DNA of 64,000 nt from JACTUA01 sp964551875 (GTDB lineage Archaea; Halobacteriota; Methanomicrobia; Methanomicrobiales; JACTUA01). The position numbers and the translations under genes are program-made. Positions 8,983 to 17,174 of this stretch are shown piece after piece (position 1 is the stretch's first letter; each line of letters opens with the position of its first letter). The stretch is from contig CAZKEV010000002.1 of assembly GCA_964551875.1 (NCBI GenBank), positions 1-64,000 of the forward strand, in the 5' to 3' direction. Under the pieces are notes generated by a model. The model worked only from the letters and a program-made list of their open reading frames with translations, did not search any database and had not been told where the DNA came from.

Positions 8983-9450
8983 ATGGCCGACGCAAGAGTT
9001 TCCGATCCTGCAGTCACCTTTCGGTTCAGGGTGATCTGCCCCAAGCTCGTGGCCCCGGCGGGGTTCTCCAAGGTGAGCGGGCTCCGCGACGAGAGCGAGG
9101 TCATCGAGTACCGCGAGGGGAGTGATCAGAACCTCGCCAAGCGGAAGTACCCGGGCATGAGGGAGTTCCCCGCCCTGGTCTTCTCGAAGGGGGCGACGCG
9201 GGATGCGAGCAGCCTTCTCACCTGGAGGAAACTGGTTCTGTCTGGCCCTGGGGCGGCGTATCGCGCCCCGGTGTTCATCGGGGTCAACGACGCCCTGGGA
9301 GCGGTTGTCCGGTCCTATTCGGTCGACAGCGCCTGGCCGAGCTCCTTGGAAATCGCTGACCTGGACGCCATGTCCAGTGAGGTCGCGATCGAGTCCATGG
9401 AACTCCAACACGAGGGAACCATCCTGGGTGGTGGATCCGTCTTCGCTTAG
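8983..9450 (+). CDS. tail tube protein 2 (T4 gp19 family paralogue)
   Basis: 155 aa, the same length as its neighbour and with matching landmarks: VTFRFRVICPKL, GFSKVSGLRDESEVIEYREG, then YSVDSAWPSSLEIADLDAMSSEVAIESMELQHEG. It is diverged from tube protein 1 but clearly homologous. In extracellular injection systems two or more tube-fold proteins are used, one for the shaft and one for the junction with the baseplate; the same division is inferred here. An AAGGGG element precedes the ATG. Confidence 0.9.
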   Translation: MADARVSDPAVTFRFRVICPKLVAPAGFSKVSGLRDESEVIEYREGSDQNLAKRKYPGMREFPALVFSKGATRDASSLLTWRKLVLSGPGAAYRAPVFIGVNDALGAVVRSYSVDSAWPSSLEIADLDAMSSEVAIESMELQHEGTILGGGSVFA

Positions 9451-9465
9451 GTGTAACGTCAGGGT

Positions 9466-9481
9466 ATCCGCAAGCGCGGAT
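9466..9481 (+). other. intergenic hairpin between tube and chaperone genes
   Basis: ATCCGC-AAGC-GCGGAT is a perfect 6-bp inverted repeat with a 4-base loop in the 60-base gap after tube protein 2. There is no T run, so it is more likely an mRNA stability or expression-step element than a terminator. Confidence 0.5.
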
Positions 9482-9513
9482 GTGTTTAACGGGCGGTGCC
9501 CAAGGAGACTTCC

Positions 9514-10356
9514 ATGTCGGAGGAAAAGCCGGAATCCGTCAACGCAACGCCAGCGGGAGAATCTGGCACGGCAATCACCCTTCCGTGCGGGATCCTTCGG
9601 AACAAGATGGTCTACCGGGATGCGGAGATCATTCCGATGACCGGGTTTACCCGCAAGTCCATCGCCCGCGAAGATGTTCGAGGCAACCCGGTCAAGACCA
9701 CCGACATCATCCTCGCTCATTGCCTCAAGCGCGTCGGCCCCGTCACATCCATCACCCCCAAGTTCCTTGCGGAAATGCTCATCGGGGACCGGGATTTCCT
9801 CCTCCTGGAGATCAGAAACATCTCGATGGGCGACACGATTACGTCCAAGGTGGACTGCGAGGGATGCAAGAACAAGATCGAGGTCCGGTTCAAGTTGAAC
9901 GAGTTGGAGGACATCGTCCTGAAGGACGGAGACTACGAGATCGTGGACCGCCTTCCCACCAAGGAAGGCGTCCTGGAGATGAAGGACGGCCTCCGAGTTT
10001 TCAGGATGGAGATCATGAGCCCGTCCGGGCTGTTTTCCGCGAAGTGCAGGTATCCCAACGGTGGGGATCAGGTGATCATCGTCGAGCACATGCAGAAGAA
10101 TCCCATCGCGGCGAATTACAAGATGTACGCCGCTTGCCTGCTGGAGTGGGGAGGGGAGAGCGGCCCCTTCAACGAGAGCTTCTTCGACGGCCTCCCGGTG
10201 ACGGTCCTGGACGACTTCGAGGAGGCGTTCAATGCGGCGCTTCCCGGGCCGGTTCTGCGCCAGGAAGTGCCCTGCCCTGTGTGCAAGACGATTATCGAGC
10301 TGACTTTTCAGGGGTCCGATTTTTTGTTCCATCTCCCGAAGCGTGGGACGAGGTGA
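9514..10356 (+). CDS. tail assembly chaperone, 0-frame product (gpG-like)
   Basis: 280 aa. It lies between the tube genes and the tape measure, the fixed place of tail assembly chaperones, which coat the tape measure before tube polymerisation. Two CxxC pairs (CEGC near residue 110 and CPVC near 255) suggest a zinc-binding site, as in T4 gp26-like and related proteins. The ATG at 9514 is preferred over the GTG at 9496 because AAGGAG lies 7 bases upstream of it. The gene ends 30 bases after a slippery heptamer that can fuse it to a second frame (see 10320-10326). Confidence 0.75.
   Translation: MSEEKPESVNATPAGESGTAITLPCGILRNKMVYRDAEIIPMTGFTRKSIAREDVRGNPVKTTDIILAHCLKRVGPVTSITPKFLAEMLIGDRDFLLLEIRNISMGDTITSKVDCEGCKNKIEVRFKLNELEDIVLKDGDYEIVDRLPTKEGVLEMKDGLRVFRMEIMSPSGLFSAKCRYPNGGDQVIIVEHMQKNPIAANYKMYAACLLEWGGESGPFNESFFDGLPVTVLDDFEEAFNAALPGPVLRQEVPCPVCKTIIELTFQGSDFLFHLPKRGTR
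10320..10326 (+). promoter_or_regulatory. programmed -1 frameshift site TTTTTTG
   Basis: In the chaperone reading frame the bases read GAT TTT TTG, that is T TTT TTG, a textbook X XXY YYZ slippery heptamer. A -1 slip allows both tRNAs to re-pair and opens a 62-codon extension that ends exactly at the start codon of the tape measure. The position and product match the lambda G/GT arrangement. Confidence 0.8.
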
Positions 10357-10514
10357 AAGATCAGGCGTGGTTCATCATCATGACCACGGAGGGTGGAATT
10401 ACGCTTCGGGATGTGCTGGGGATGGACGACAAGGAACGGACCTATTGGTACGAGAAGTGTCGGGATCACAATGAGCGGATCGAGGATCAGACCAAGGGCG
10501 GTCGGAGGCCCTGA
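10326..10514 (+). CDS. frameshift extension of the tail assembly chaperone (gpGT-like tail)
   Basis: After a -1 slip, reading continues VPSPEAWDEVKDQAWF and on for 62 residues to a TGA that overlaps the tape-measure ATG (TGATG). The fusion would be about 333 aa. The extension is charged and helical (DDKERTYWYEKCRDHNERIED), as in T-domains that bind the tape measure. It has no convincing start codon with a ribosome site of its own; a GTG at the EVKDQ position or an ATG at MTTEGG would be alternatives. Expression as a fusion is inferred. Confidence 0.7.
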   Translation, partial: VPSPEAWDEVKDQAWFIIMTTEGGITLRDVLGMDDKERTYWYEKCRDHNERIEDQTKGGRRP

Positions 10515-13258
10515 TGGCGAACGGGATCCGAAAGTTTCTGGTGGAGTTCATCACGGACGCCTCGAAGGCGGTCGAGGATTTCAATGCCGCCGGAGAGAGC
10601 CTGAAGAAGGTCCGTCAAGAGCTCAAGGGAACCGACAAGGAGTTCGACGTTTTCTCCGTAGGGGTATGGGGCACCGCAGCGGCCGTTCAGGCATTCACGG
10701 GTGGGATGGTGTGGTCGGCGACTTCGGTCGAGACGGCCATGGCGAAGACGGGAACCGCCCTTGAGTACGCCGGAACGTCGGCGGAAGCAATGGGGGCGGA
10801 ATTCCTTTCCGCCGGGAAAGATGTCGCCTCATTTCTATCGGTTGCCGAGATGGCCGCCAAGCTGGGGCGGAAGGGATCAGCGGACATCAAGGAATTCGCC
10901 ACATTAGCCGAAACAACGGGATACGCATTCGGGATTTCCACGGAGGCGGCGGGGGACTTCCTCTCGAAGATTGGGGCCGCTACGGGGAAATCCACACAAG
11001 AATTGGCTCTTCTTACCTCCGGCATGGTCGCTCTATCGAATCGTGCCCTCGTTTCCCGCAGCGCCTTGGAGATGGTGGTTCTTCGCACGGCGGACGTGGC
11101 GAAGGCCGCAGGCGTCTCCGAGGCCCCCATCATGGCCCTGACTGCGGCTTTCGAGCAGAAGGGCATCAAGGCCAGGATGGCGATTCAGCCAATCTCAAAA
11201 TTGGTGGAGCTGCTCGGGAAGGGATCTGTTCCGGGGATCAAGCTCGCTCACGCTATTGGTCTCTCTGGCGAACGGATGGAAGAGTGGAAGAAGATGAAGC
11301 CCGAGAAGAGGCTGGCTCTTTTCACTTCCGAGCTTGCGAAGATGAAGCCGGAGAAGGCGGCGAAGAAGCTGGAACACCTGAAGATCGCTATGGGGCGGAA
11401 TGCCAAGCAAATCGTTGGAGCCTTTCAGAATACCGAAGAACTGAATGAGATGATGAGTATTGCCGCCAAAGGAATGGATGACACGACGGCATTGGAGAAG
11501 GAGGCGGCGGATAATAAGGCGACGCTGACCCTTCAGATCAAGGCGATGTGGACGGCGCTGAAAACGGTAGGACAGGGGATCGGGCTCCAGATCATTCCTG
11601 TCGTCACGCTATTCATCCAGGGTCTAACCTTCCTGATTGGGATCTTGAAAAAGATCCCGACTTCGGTCCTGACGGTTCTTGTCGTGGTTGGGTGGCTCCT
11701 CTCCTCCCTGGTCCTCTTGTCCAAAGTGATCATGATGGCCGGGGTTATATCCGTGGGCAAGAGCATTGCGGCCTTACTTATTTGGGCGGCTGTTCAACTT
11801 GGGGTGACGGAGGCTACAAAGCTTCAGTCTGGGGAGATCTACAAGAACGCGGCAGCCCAGATGGTAGCAACAAAGGCGACCTACACGCAGATCATCGCGG
11901 CGCTGCGCCTCATCCCCGCCATGATGAAACAGGTACTGGTTTTGGGTTGGTCCGCGATTGCCTACGCTGCCGAGTTGTTTTGGAGGAAACTACATATCAA
12001 GGCAATCTGGCAAGAATTCTACGCTTGCCTGGCCCAGACCGCTGCTGCGGCGAAAGAACTCATTGTTCTGGCGGCGATCGGGGTCAAGACGGTCGTCGTC
12101 ACCATTGCAACATGGGCTTACGTTGTCGCGTCTTTGGCGTTGAAGATCGCGCAGGGGGGGCTTGTCGGTGCGGGTTCTTCCTTGGTGAGGGGACTCGGGG
12201 CGCTCATCCCTATGCTTCTTGGGACGGCGGCAGCGACGTGGGCGGCTGTTGCCCCCATCTTGGTATACGTGGGGATAGTCCTCGCGGTCGTCGCGGCCAT
12301 CGTCGCCCTCATCATTATCGTGAAGGTTGTCACCGACTGGATGATGACCTGGGGCAAGACCGCCAAGACCCTGGCCCTCATCTTCGGCCTCTTCATCTCC
12401 CCCATCATTTGGACGGTGTTCGTTATTCGATTGCTCATCAAGCACTGGGACGAACTTGTTGCGTCTATGAAAAAGGTTTCGTTTTGGTTGAAGAACATAT
12501 CTAAGATTTTATTTATTATGAGCCCACAAATATGGTTGATGATTTCGCTTGTTAAATTACTGACCAAGCTTTTCGCTGGAAGTGGATTGGAAGAAGCCAT
12601 TCAGATTGTAGTTGGGGCGCTCAAGGATCTCTTGAAAATTCTTGGTATCATTAAGTCTGCTTTCATTTCTGTTCTCTCGGCCCCTTTTAATCTTTTGCAG
12701 CAGCTTACCACCAAGATCTTCGGAATGGGTAGCGCGATTGGAAACTTTGTCTCCCTCGTCTTCAATCCCCTGAATTTGCTCCGGTATATATTAGAGAAGA
12801 TTGCGAAGGCGGTTGCATTCGTCAAAGGTCTTCTGTTCTCCTCCTCTATGCTTTATATCAAGGAGGGGGTGACGGAGGTCCTTCCTTCTCTTAATAATCT
12901 CGTAGACAGGTTCGAGAACCTGGGGGATGTGATGAGGAAGGCGAGGGGCCTTCCCCCCGCCCCTCCCATTCCTCTTCTTCCCGTTGGAACCGCCGCCACG
13001 GTTGGCCGGGCGGTAGCGGGAGCGGCAGCGCCGAGGGCAGCAGCGGCGAGTGTCGCGGCTGCCGGAGCTGCTGGGGCCGGTGCGGGTGGTGCTGGAGGAG
13101 GAGGAGGAGGGGAGGTCAGAATCGTGATTCCGGTGACCGTCGAGCTGGACGGGATGATCCTGGCCCGCGTCGTGGCGGAGCACCTTTCGGGAATCGGATC
13201 CGAGAGGAACATGAGGGAGTCGAGGTTCCCCCTGCGCGGGGTTGAACCCGCGTATTGA
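10514..13258 (+). CDS. tail tape measure protein
   Basis: 914 aa protein that sets tail length and is ejected through the tube. The N-terminal 300 residues carry the phage minor tail/TP901 core pattern, with repeated Ala/Gly-rich helices (ATSVETAMAKTGTALEYAG, LAETTGYAFGISTEAAGDF). Hydrophobic stretches at about 350-430 and 590-680 could insert in the host membrane. The C-terminal 100 residues are Ala/Gly/Pro-rich with a GAGAGGAGGGGGG linker before a final beta segment. At about 0.15 nm per residue it predicts a tail near 135 nm (rule of thumb). The ATG overlaps the chaperone extension stop. Codon use in the second half (about 12.4-12.9 kb) is visibly more AT-rich than in neighbouring genes. 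Confidence 0.92.
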   Translation: MANGIRKFLVEFITDASKAVEDFNAAGESLKKVRQELKGTDKEFDVFSVGVWGTAAAVQAFTGGMVWSATSVETAMAKTGTALEYAGTSAEAMGAEFLSAGKDVASFLSVAEMAAKLGRKGSADIKEFATLAETTGYAFGISTEAAGDFLSKIGAATGKSTQELALLTSGMVALSNRALVSRSALEMVVLRTADVAKAAGVSEAPIMALTAAFEQKGIKARMAIQPISKLVELLGKGSVPGIKLAHAIGLSGERMEEWKKMKPEKRLALFTSELAKMKPEKAAKKLEHLKIAMGRNAKQIVGAFQNTEELNEMMSIAAKGMDDTTALEKEAADNKATLTLQIKAMWTALKTVGQGIGLQIIPVVTLFIQGLTFLIGILKKIPTSVLTVLVVVGWLLSSLVLLSKVIMMAGVISVGKSIAALLIWAAVQLGVTEATKLQSGEIYKNAAAQMVATKATYTQIIAALRLIPAMMKQVLVLGWSAIAYAAELFWRKLHIKAIWQEFYACLAQTAAAAKELIVLAAIGVKTVVVTIATWAYVVASLALKIAQGGLVGAGSSLVRGLGALIPMLLGTAAATWAAVAPILVYVGIVLAVVAAIVALIIIVKVVTDWMMTWGKTAKTLALIFGLFISPIIWTVFVIRLLIKHWDELVASMKKVSFWLKNISKILFIMSPQIWLMISLVKLLTKLFAGSGLEEAIQIVVGALKDLLKILGIIKSAFISVLSAPFNLLQQLTTKIFGMGSAIGNFVSLVFNPLNLLRYILEKIAKAVAFVKGLLFSSSMLYIKEGVTEVLPSLNNLVDRFENLGDVMRKARGLPPAPPIPLLPVGTAATVGRAVAGAAAPRAAAASVAAAGAAGAGAGGAGGGGGGEVRIVIPVTVELDGMILARVVAEHLSGIGSERNMRESRFPLRGVEPAY

Positions 13259-13266
13259 GGTTGACG

Positions 13267-13836
13267 ATGGCGAAGTTCTGGTCAATCGGGACGATCAGGG
13301 GTGAATATCAGCCTGAGAGCTTCACCGAGACTCAGGATATGAATGTCACCGACAAGGAGGTGCAGGGGAACGTTTCCGCTCTTCAATTCAAGTGCTGGAA
13401 GCCGAGAGAGATCGCCTTGTCTTTCGTCGTCAACGGGGCGCGTCGGGGAGACGATCCTCAAACAAGGCCACAGTCGGTGGATGATTCAGTTGATCCGGAA
13501 GTTGTATGGGAGAAAATTTCCGACATGGTTCGTCCTTGGGGAGGGGGGCTTCCGACACCCATCGATGTTGTTCTTGCCGGATGGGGAGGCAGGCCCGGGA
13601 TGCCGAAGAAGGCTATGGTGGTCAGCTCCTCTATCAACAGGACGCACATAGACAAACAGGGAAGGGCGGTAAGGGCGACGATTACCATGACCCTTCGAGA
13701 GCTCGCGATCGGATCGGAGCAGGACGTGGAATCGGCTATCGCCGAATTTCAGGCAGGGGCGGAAGAACCGGAAGCCGTGCAGGGAACTCCCGAGAATCCC
13801 CTTGGTAGGTTTGGGTCGGAGATATTTCCGAAATGA
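13267..13836 (+). CDS. tube-baseplate adaptor with CIS-tube (Afp7-like) domain
   Basis: 189 aa. The order of elements fits the N-terminal domain of contractile-injection-system hub adaptors: a beta-rich start (ESFTETQDMNVTDKEV), LQFKCWKPREIALSFVVNG, a spaced helix (VVWEKISDMVRPW), PTPIDVVLAGWG, and an end strand with DKQGRAVRATITMTLREL. In those systems this protein usually also carries a LysM domain; here the LysM-like part seems to be the next, separate gene. The ATG at 13267 is chosen because TGAGG sits six bases upstream. Its stop overlaps the next ATG. Confidence 0.7.
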   Translation: MAKFWSIGTIRGEYQPESFTETQDMNVTDKEVQGNVSALQFKCWKPREIALSFVVNGARRGDDPQTRPQSVDDSVDPEVVWEKISDMVRPWGGGLPTPIDVVLAGWGGRPGMPKKAMVVSSSINRTHIDKQGRAVRATITMTLRELAIGSEQDVESAIAEFQAGAEEPEAVQGTPENPLGRFGSEIFPK

Positions 13837-14144
13837 GCGTCTTCAAGGGTTCGCGTTATGAGGGTCTGAAGTTCACTGGCGTCCTTGGGAAGGACGGCAA
13901 GGTGAGGCGCTACCTCCATGGACGCGATCCCCTTCGTGCCTCCCAGATGAAGCGTCCGCTGGTGTTCCACGACTTTCAGAATGATGAGCAGCTTGATTTT
14001 CTTGCGTGGAACGTGGCGGCGAAGCCTCGTCTGTGGTGGATTCTGGCGGACATCAGCAACATCATGTTCCCGTTGGACATCGCTCCGGGGACCGAGATCG
14101 TGATTCCGACCAGGGAGCTTCTGGAACGTGAGGAGGTCGGGTAG
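13833..14144 (+). CDS. LysM-like baseplate protein (gp53/tail protein X-like)
   Basis: 103 aa. The C-terminal half (DEQLDFLAWNVAAKPRLWW, ILADISNIMFPLDIAPGTEIVIP) has the LysM-like pattern found in tail protein X and T4 gp53: D..D.IA....G.....W.I...N.I..P..I..G..I.IP. It would hold the hub ring to the wedges. The start overlaps the previous stop by four bases (ATGA). Together with the gene before, it appears to be a split form of the LysM hub protein of injection systems. Confidence 0.75.
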   Translation: MSVFKGSRYEGLKFTGVLGKDGKVRRYLHGRDPLRASQMKRPLVFHDFQNDEQLDFLAWNVAAKPRLWWILADISNIMFPLDIAPGTEIVIPTRELLEREEVG

Positions 14145-15418
14145 TGGGACGCGGGGCCTCATGCTTTCCGATCACCGGGCAGGGCATTGGTAGGCTCCTT
14201 CTCCCTACTCGTCCGAGCGTGGGGCTGCTCGGAATCCCTCCTATCATGGGGAGTAGAAGCCTCGCCAGGCCGGTGCCGTCCTCCTCCTCCAAGCCCTACA
14301 AGTTCACTCCAAGATTTGACGTCTTGGGTCTCACTCCGAAGAACGGGGTGGTGAGTGAAATTTACTTGGAGGAGACCATTGGGTTCGAGGTCCCCCTCGT
14401 TCGTATTACCCTCATCAACGTCAACGACCGGCTGAGCTCTACAATCCTTGCCAAGGAGCAGACGGCTTTCAGTGTGAGGCTCGGCTTTGACAACCCTGGA
14501 ATCGTGGACCACGGCAGATTCATCGTTCAGAGACCCACCTTTAAGTTTTCCGAAGGAAAAGCGGGGGTGACTCTGGACGTCATCGGATACGGGGAGGCGA
14601 TCAAGCTGGGGGACACGGAGCGGCGGGAGGTTTACCAGAAGATGTCCGACTCCGACATCGCCAATATCATCGCGGGTCGGAATGGATTCACCCTGGACTC
14701 CGATCCGACGAGTCCCATTCACGACCAGGTTCTTCAGGCGAACGAGAGCGATTGGAGATTCCTCTCTCGGAGGGCGAAGCTCTACGGGTACATGCTCTAC
14801 GTGGACAACGGAGTCCTTCATTTCCATCGTCCCAGGCCGGTCGAGAGCGGGATCCGTCTCGCCCGCATGATCCCCGGCAAGGCCACGGGGAACGTCCGCG
14901 ATTTCGTCGTTCATTCCCGAACCTTCCTGCGCGGCCTGCATCTCACCATGACGCAGATCGACCCGGTGACGAAGGAAGAGATCCAGGTCGATTCCACGGA
15001 GGCCCCGGACGAGGTCCAGACCCTGCTGGACTACCAGAACTGGCAGGAGATCGCGACCATCCCCGAGGTGGGGCAGCCGACCAGGTTCATCACAGGGGAG
15101 GGGCACGAGCAGAAGAGGCCCCTCCTTCAGAACCAGGTTCTTCGGATGGCCCAGGCTTCCCGGTACGTGATCGCAGGGCACGGGACAGCCATCGGGCTGG
15201 AGACCCTTCGCCCGAACCAGTTCATCACGATCGAGGGGGTGGGAAGGTCGAGCGGAAGGTACTACATCACCGCCGTGATCCATCAGATGAACGCCAAGGA
15301 GAGCGGATTGGGCGGGGGCTACAACGTCAGGTTTGAGGTCGTTCGTGCGGGAGCGGGTCCCCTCACGGGCGGAGGGGTTCCGACCCAGCCGGAAAGCGCC
15401 GGGACGGTCGTGCTGTAG
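14144..15418 (+). CDS. baseplate hub protein, gpD/gp27-like
   Basis: 424 aa. GTG start sharing one base with the preceding TAG. From about residue 45, PRFDVLGLTPKNGVVSEIYLEE starts the pattern of late control D proteins. DSDIANIIAGRNGF, followed by QANESDWRFLSRRAKLYGYM, is the strongly conserved segment of gpD/VgrG/gp27 hub proteins. It forms the trimeric hub that joins the tube to the spike. The first 40 residues are Gly/Pro-rich and may be a linker; a later start is possible but no better ribosome site is seen. Confidence 0.88.
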   Translation: MGRGASCFPITGQGIGRLLLPTRPSVGLLGIPPIMGSRSLARPVPSSSSKPYKFTPRFDVLGLTPKNGVVSEIYLEETIGFEVPLVRITLINVNDRLSSTILAKEQTAFSVRLGFDNPGIVDHGRFIVQRPTFKFSEGKAGVTLDVIGYGEAIKLGDTERREVYQKMSDSDIANIIAGRNGFTLDSDPTSPIHDQVLQANESDWRFLSRRAKLYGYMLYVDNGVLHFHRPRPVESGIRLARMIPGKATGNVRDFVVHSRTFLRGLHLTMTQIDPVTKEEIQVDSTEAPDEVQTLLDYQNWQEIATIPEVGQPTRFITGEGHEQKRPLLQNQVLRMAQASRYVIAGHGTAIGLETLRPNQFITIEGVGRSSGRYYITAVIHQMNAKESGLGGGYNVRFEVVRAGAGPLTGGGVPTQPESAGTVVL

Positions 15419-15429
15419 GGGGGTGGACG

Positions 15430-15705
15430 ATGGGGTGCTGCGGAAGAAAGTCGCGTAGCCTGGAGGTCGTTCCGATTCCGAAGGGGAGGGCGGTGAGGGA
15501 GATCACCTTCCGTCATGCCCCCCTTCCGTTGCCGCCCATTCCGGTCCCCCAGGTTGTGGCGAGGGGTTCGATGACGGTTGAGAAGTCCGGGGTGGTGTGC
15601 CGGGTGTGCGGGTCCAAGCTCGTCCTGAAGCAGATTTGGAGCTCGCGGCTTCGGAGATTCTACCCCGTCTCCTGGTGCGCCAACTGCCGAAGGGAGATGA
15701 AATGA
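15430..15705 (+). CDS. small zinc-ribbon protein in the hub-spike interval
   Basis: 91 aa, basic. The C-terminus has CRVCGS and WCANCRREMK, a CxxC-x20-CxxC zinc ribbon. A CCGRK near the start adds further cysteines. The central part is rich in Pro (PLPLPPIPVPQ). No family recognised. It lies between hub and spike genes and its TGA overlaps the ATG of a membrane-protein gene, so the two may act together. Confidence 0.65.
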   Translation: MGCCGRKSRSLEVVPIPKGRAVREITFRHAPLPLPPIPVPQVVARGSMTVEKSGVVCRVCGSKLVLKQIWSSRLRRFYPVSWCANCRREMK

Positions 15706-16097
15706 TCCTCAAGATCCTGATCGCCGTCGCCCTGGTGGAAGCCGTGGTCGAGATCACGTCGACCGCCGAGATCTTCGCGGGCATCCGGGCGTGGCTGGCG
15801 GGCAAGGGGGAGAAGCCCAGGGCGGCGGGGGTCTTTGCTCAATGCGCCTACTGCCAATCCGTCTGGGCTGGGGTGGGGGCGGCCTACCTCCTTCAGATCA
15901 TGGGGATGTTCGAGTGGATGGGGTGGTTCGAGCCGATCCTCTGGGGATTTTTGATTCACCGTGCCTCGAATATCTGGCACGAGGTAGTGTCCAGACATCA
16001 GCACCGTGTTCCCTTCACGTTGTTCTTCCGGGGATTGATCGGGCGGGAAGAAGCGAGACAACCCGAGGGAAAAAGTGAGCCAGCCATCGACAAGTGA
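15702..16097 (+). CDS. membrane protein, DUF1360-like
   Basis: 131 aa; start ATG overlaps the preceding stop (ATGA). The N-terminal 20 residues are hydrophobic (ILKILIAVALVEAVVEI), and a second and third hydrophobic segment follow (SVWAGVGAAYLLQIMGMF, FEPILWGFLIH). The motif CAYCQSVWAG matches the C-x-x-C-x-x-x-W core of DUF1360-type phage and bacterial membrane proteins of unknown role. Placing a membrane protein inside a baseplate operon is unusual; it may act in host membrane during assembly or as a virion-bound membrane factor. It ends inside the spike gene start (23-base overlap). Confidence 0.65.
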   Translation: MILKILIAVALVEAVVEITSTAEIFAGIRAWLAGKGEKPRAAGVFAQCAYCQSVWAGVGAAYLLQIMGMFEWMGWFEPILWGFLIHRASNIWHEVVSRHQHRVPFTLFFRGLIGREEARQPEGKSEPAIDK

Positions 16098-17166
16098 AAT
16101 CGTCCCCCATGACGAGAGACGGTATTGGGGGAAGTACCGGGGGATCGTGATGGACAATAACGATCCCATGCGCCTTGGCCGCGTGAAGTGTCGGGTTCCC
16201 GAGATCCTCGGCCTCATGCTCTCCACGGACTGGGCTGTCATTTCGGCAGGCTCCTATGGCGGGCAGATGAACAGCGGGTTCTTCGCCCCCCCGGACATTG
16301 GCGCGGCGGTCTTTGTGGAGTTCGAGAGCGGGGACGTGAATCGCCCCATGGTGACCGGGACCTGGTGGGGGCAGATGACCGGGATGCCTCCAGAAACGCC
16401 CTCCCTGGCCCGCCAGGACGGCCAATTGTGCTGGAAGACGGACCCCAGCACCTTGAGCCCCAAGGGCGACGACAAATTCAAGAGCGCGTCCTGCACGGAT
16501 GAGTGCCAGCCGGGCTCGCCCCTGCGGACCAAGGGGCCGCCGCAGTACCCGTTCAACAAGGTCTTCAGGACGAAGAACAACGGGATCACCGTCGAGGTGG
16601 ACGACACCCCCGGTCTGGGAAGAATCCACATTTGGCATGGCCCGTCGAAGTCCTGGGTGGAGATCGACTCGACGGGGGAGCTCTCGATCCGGGTTGCCGG
16701 AAAGTCCTACCGGCTCGTGGAGATGGACGACCGGCACCATGTCATAATGAACCAGCACACGTTGGTGGAAATGGATCACACGGTCAAGGTCGGGAAGGAC
16801 CGTTGGCTGGAGGTCGCGGCCAAGGAAACGAGGCAACTCAAGGGGGCGAGGGACACCTTCGTGACGGGGCAGGAGCAGAGGGTGAACCAAGGCGGGCTCA
16901 AGCAGTGGGCGGTCGGGGACCGAACGGATGTGATTTTCGGAAACTACACCCTCTGGGTGATGGGGAGCATGACCACGAACATCTTCGGGAGCTACTCGCG
17001 GCAGGCGATGGGAAGCATCGAGGACAAGGCATTGACGATTTCTCACAAGATGGGAGCCCCGACCGGGTCTCCTCCGACGCAGCCGACGCCGCCCCCGTGC
17101 CCTGGACAGCTGACTTGTCCTCCTGTCCCACTCGATACGACCTGTCCCGATCCGCCAAGCCTGTAG
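16075..17166 (+). CDS. baseplate central spike, gpV/gp5-like
   Basis: 363 aa with a GTG start after GAGGGAAAAA. YWGKYRGIVMDNNDPMRLGR begins the OB-fold common to gpV, gp5 and VgrG (residues about 17-115, with VFVEFESGDVNRPMVTGTWWG). The C-terminal region (about 180-330) is a run of short regular beta strands (VEIDSTGELSIRV, TLVEMDHTVKVG, TNIFGSYSRQAMGS), as in trimeric spike prisms. The end is a Pro/Cys tail. No lysozyme domain is present, unlike T4 gp5. The tip is probably closed by the PAAR-like product encoded downstream. Confidence 0.9.
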   Translation: MSQPSTSEIVPHDERRYWGKYRGIVMDNNDPMRLGRVKCRVPEILGLMLSTDWAVISAGSYGGQMNSGFFAPPDIGAAVFVEFESGDVNRPMVTGTWWGQMTGMPPETPSLARQDGQLCWKTDPSTLSPKGDDKFKSASCTDECQPGSPLRTKGPPQYPFNKVFRTKNNGITVEVDDTPGLGRIHIWHGPSKSWVEIDSTGELSIRVAGKSYRLVEMDDRHHVIMNQHTLVEMDHTVKVGKDRWLEVAAKETRQLKGARDTFVTGQEQRVNQGGLKQWAVGDRTDVIFGNYTLWVMGSMTTNIFGSYSRQAMGSIEDKALTISHKMGAPTGSPPTQPTPPPCPGQLTCPPVPLDTTCPDPPSL

Positions 17167-17174
17167 GGGGGAAT

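Noticed and set aside
6055..10332. A 1425-codon open frame on the minus strand (and another of 1856 codons at 21618-27188)
   Set aside because: They lie antisense to clear structural genes, have no plausible starts or motifs, and are rich in His/Arg/Pro/Asp. Long antisense frames are expected here because codon third positions are mostly G or C.
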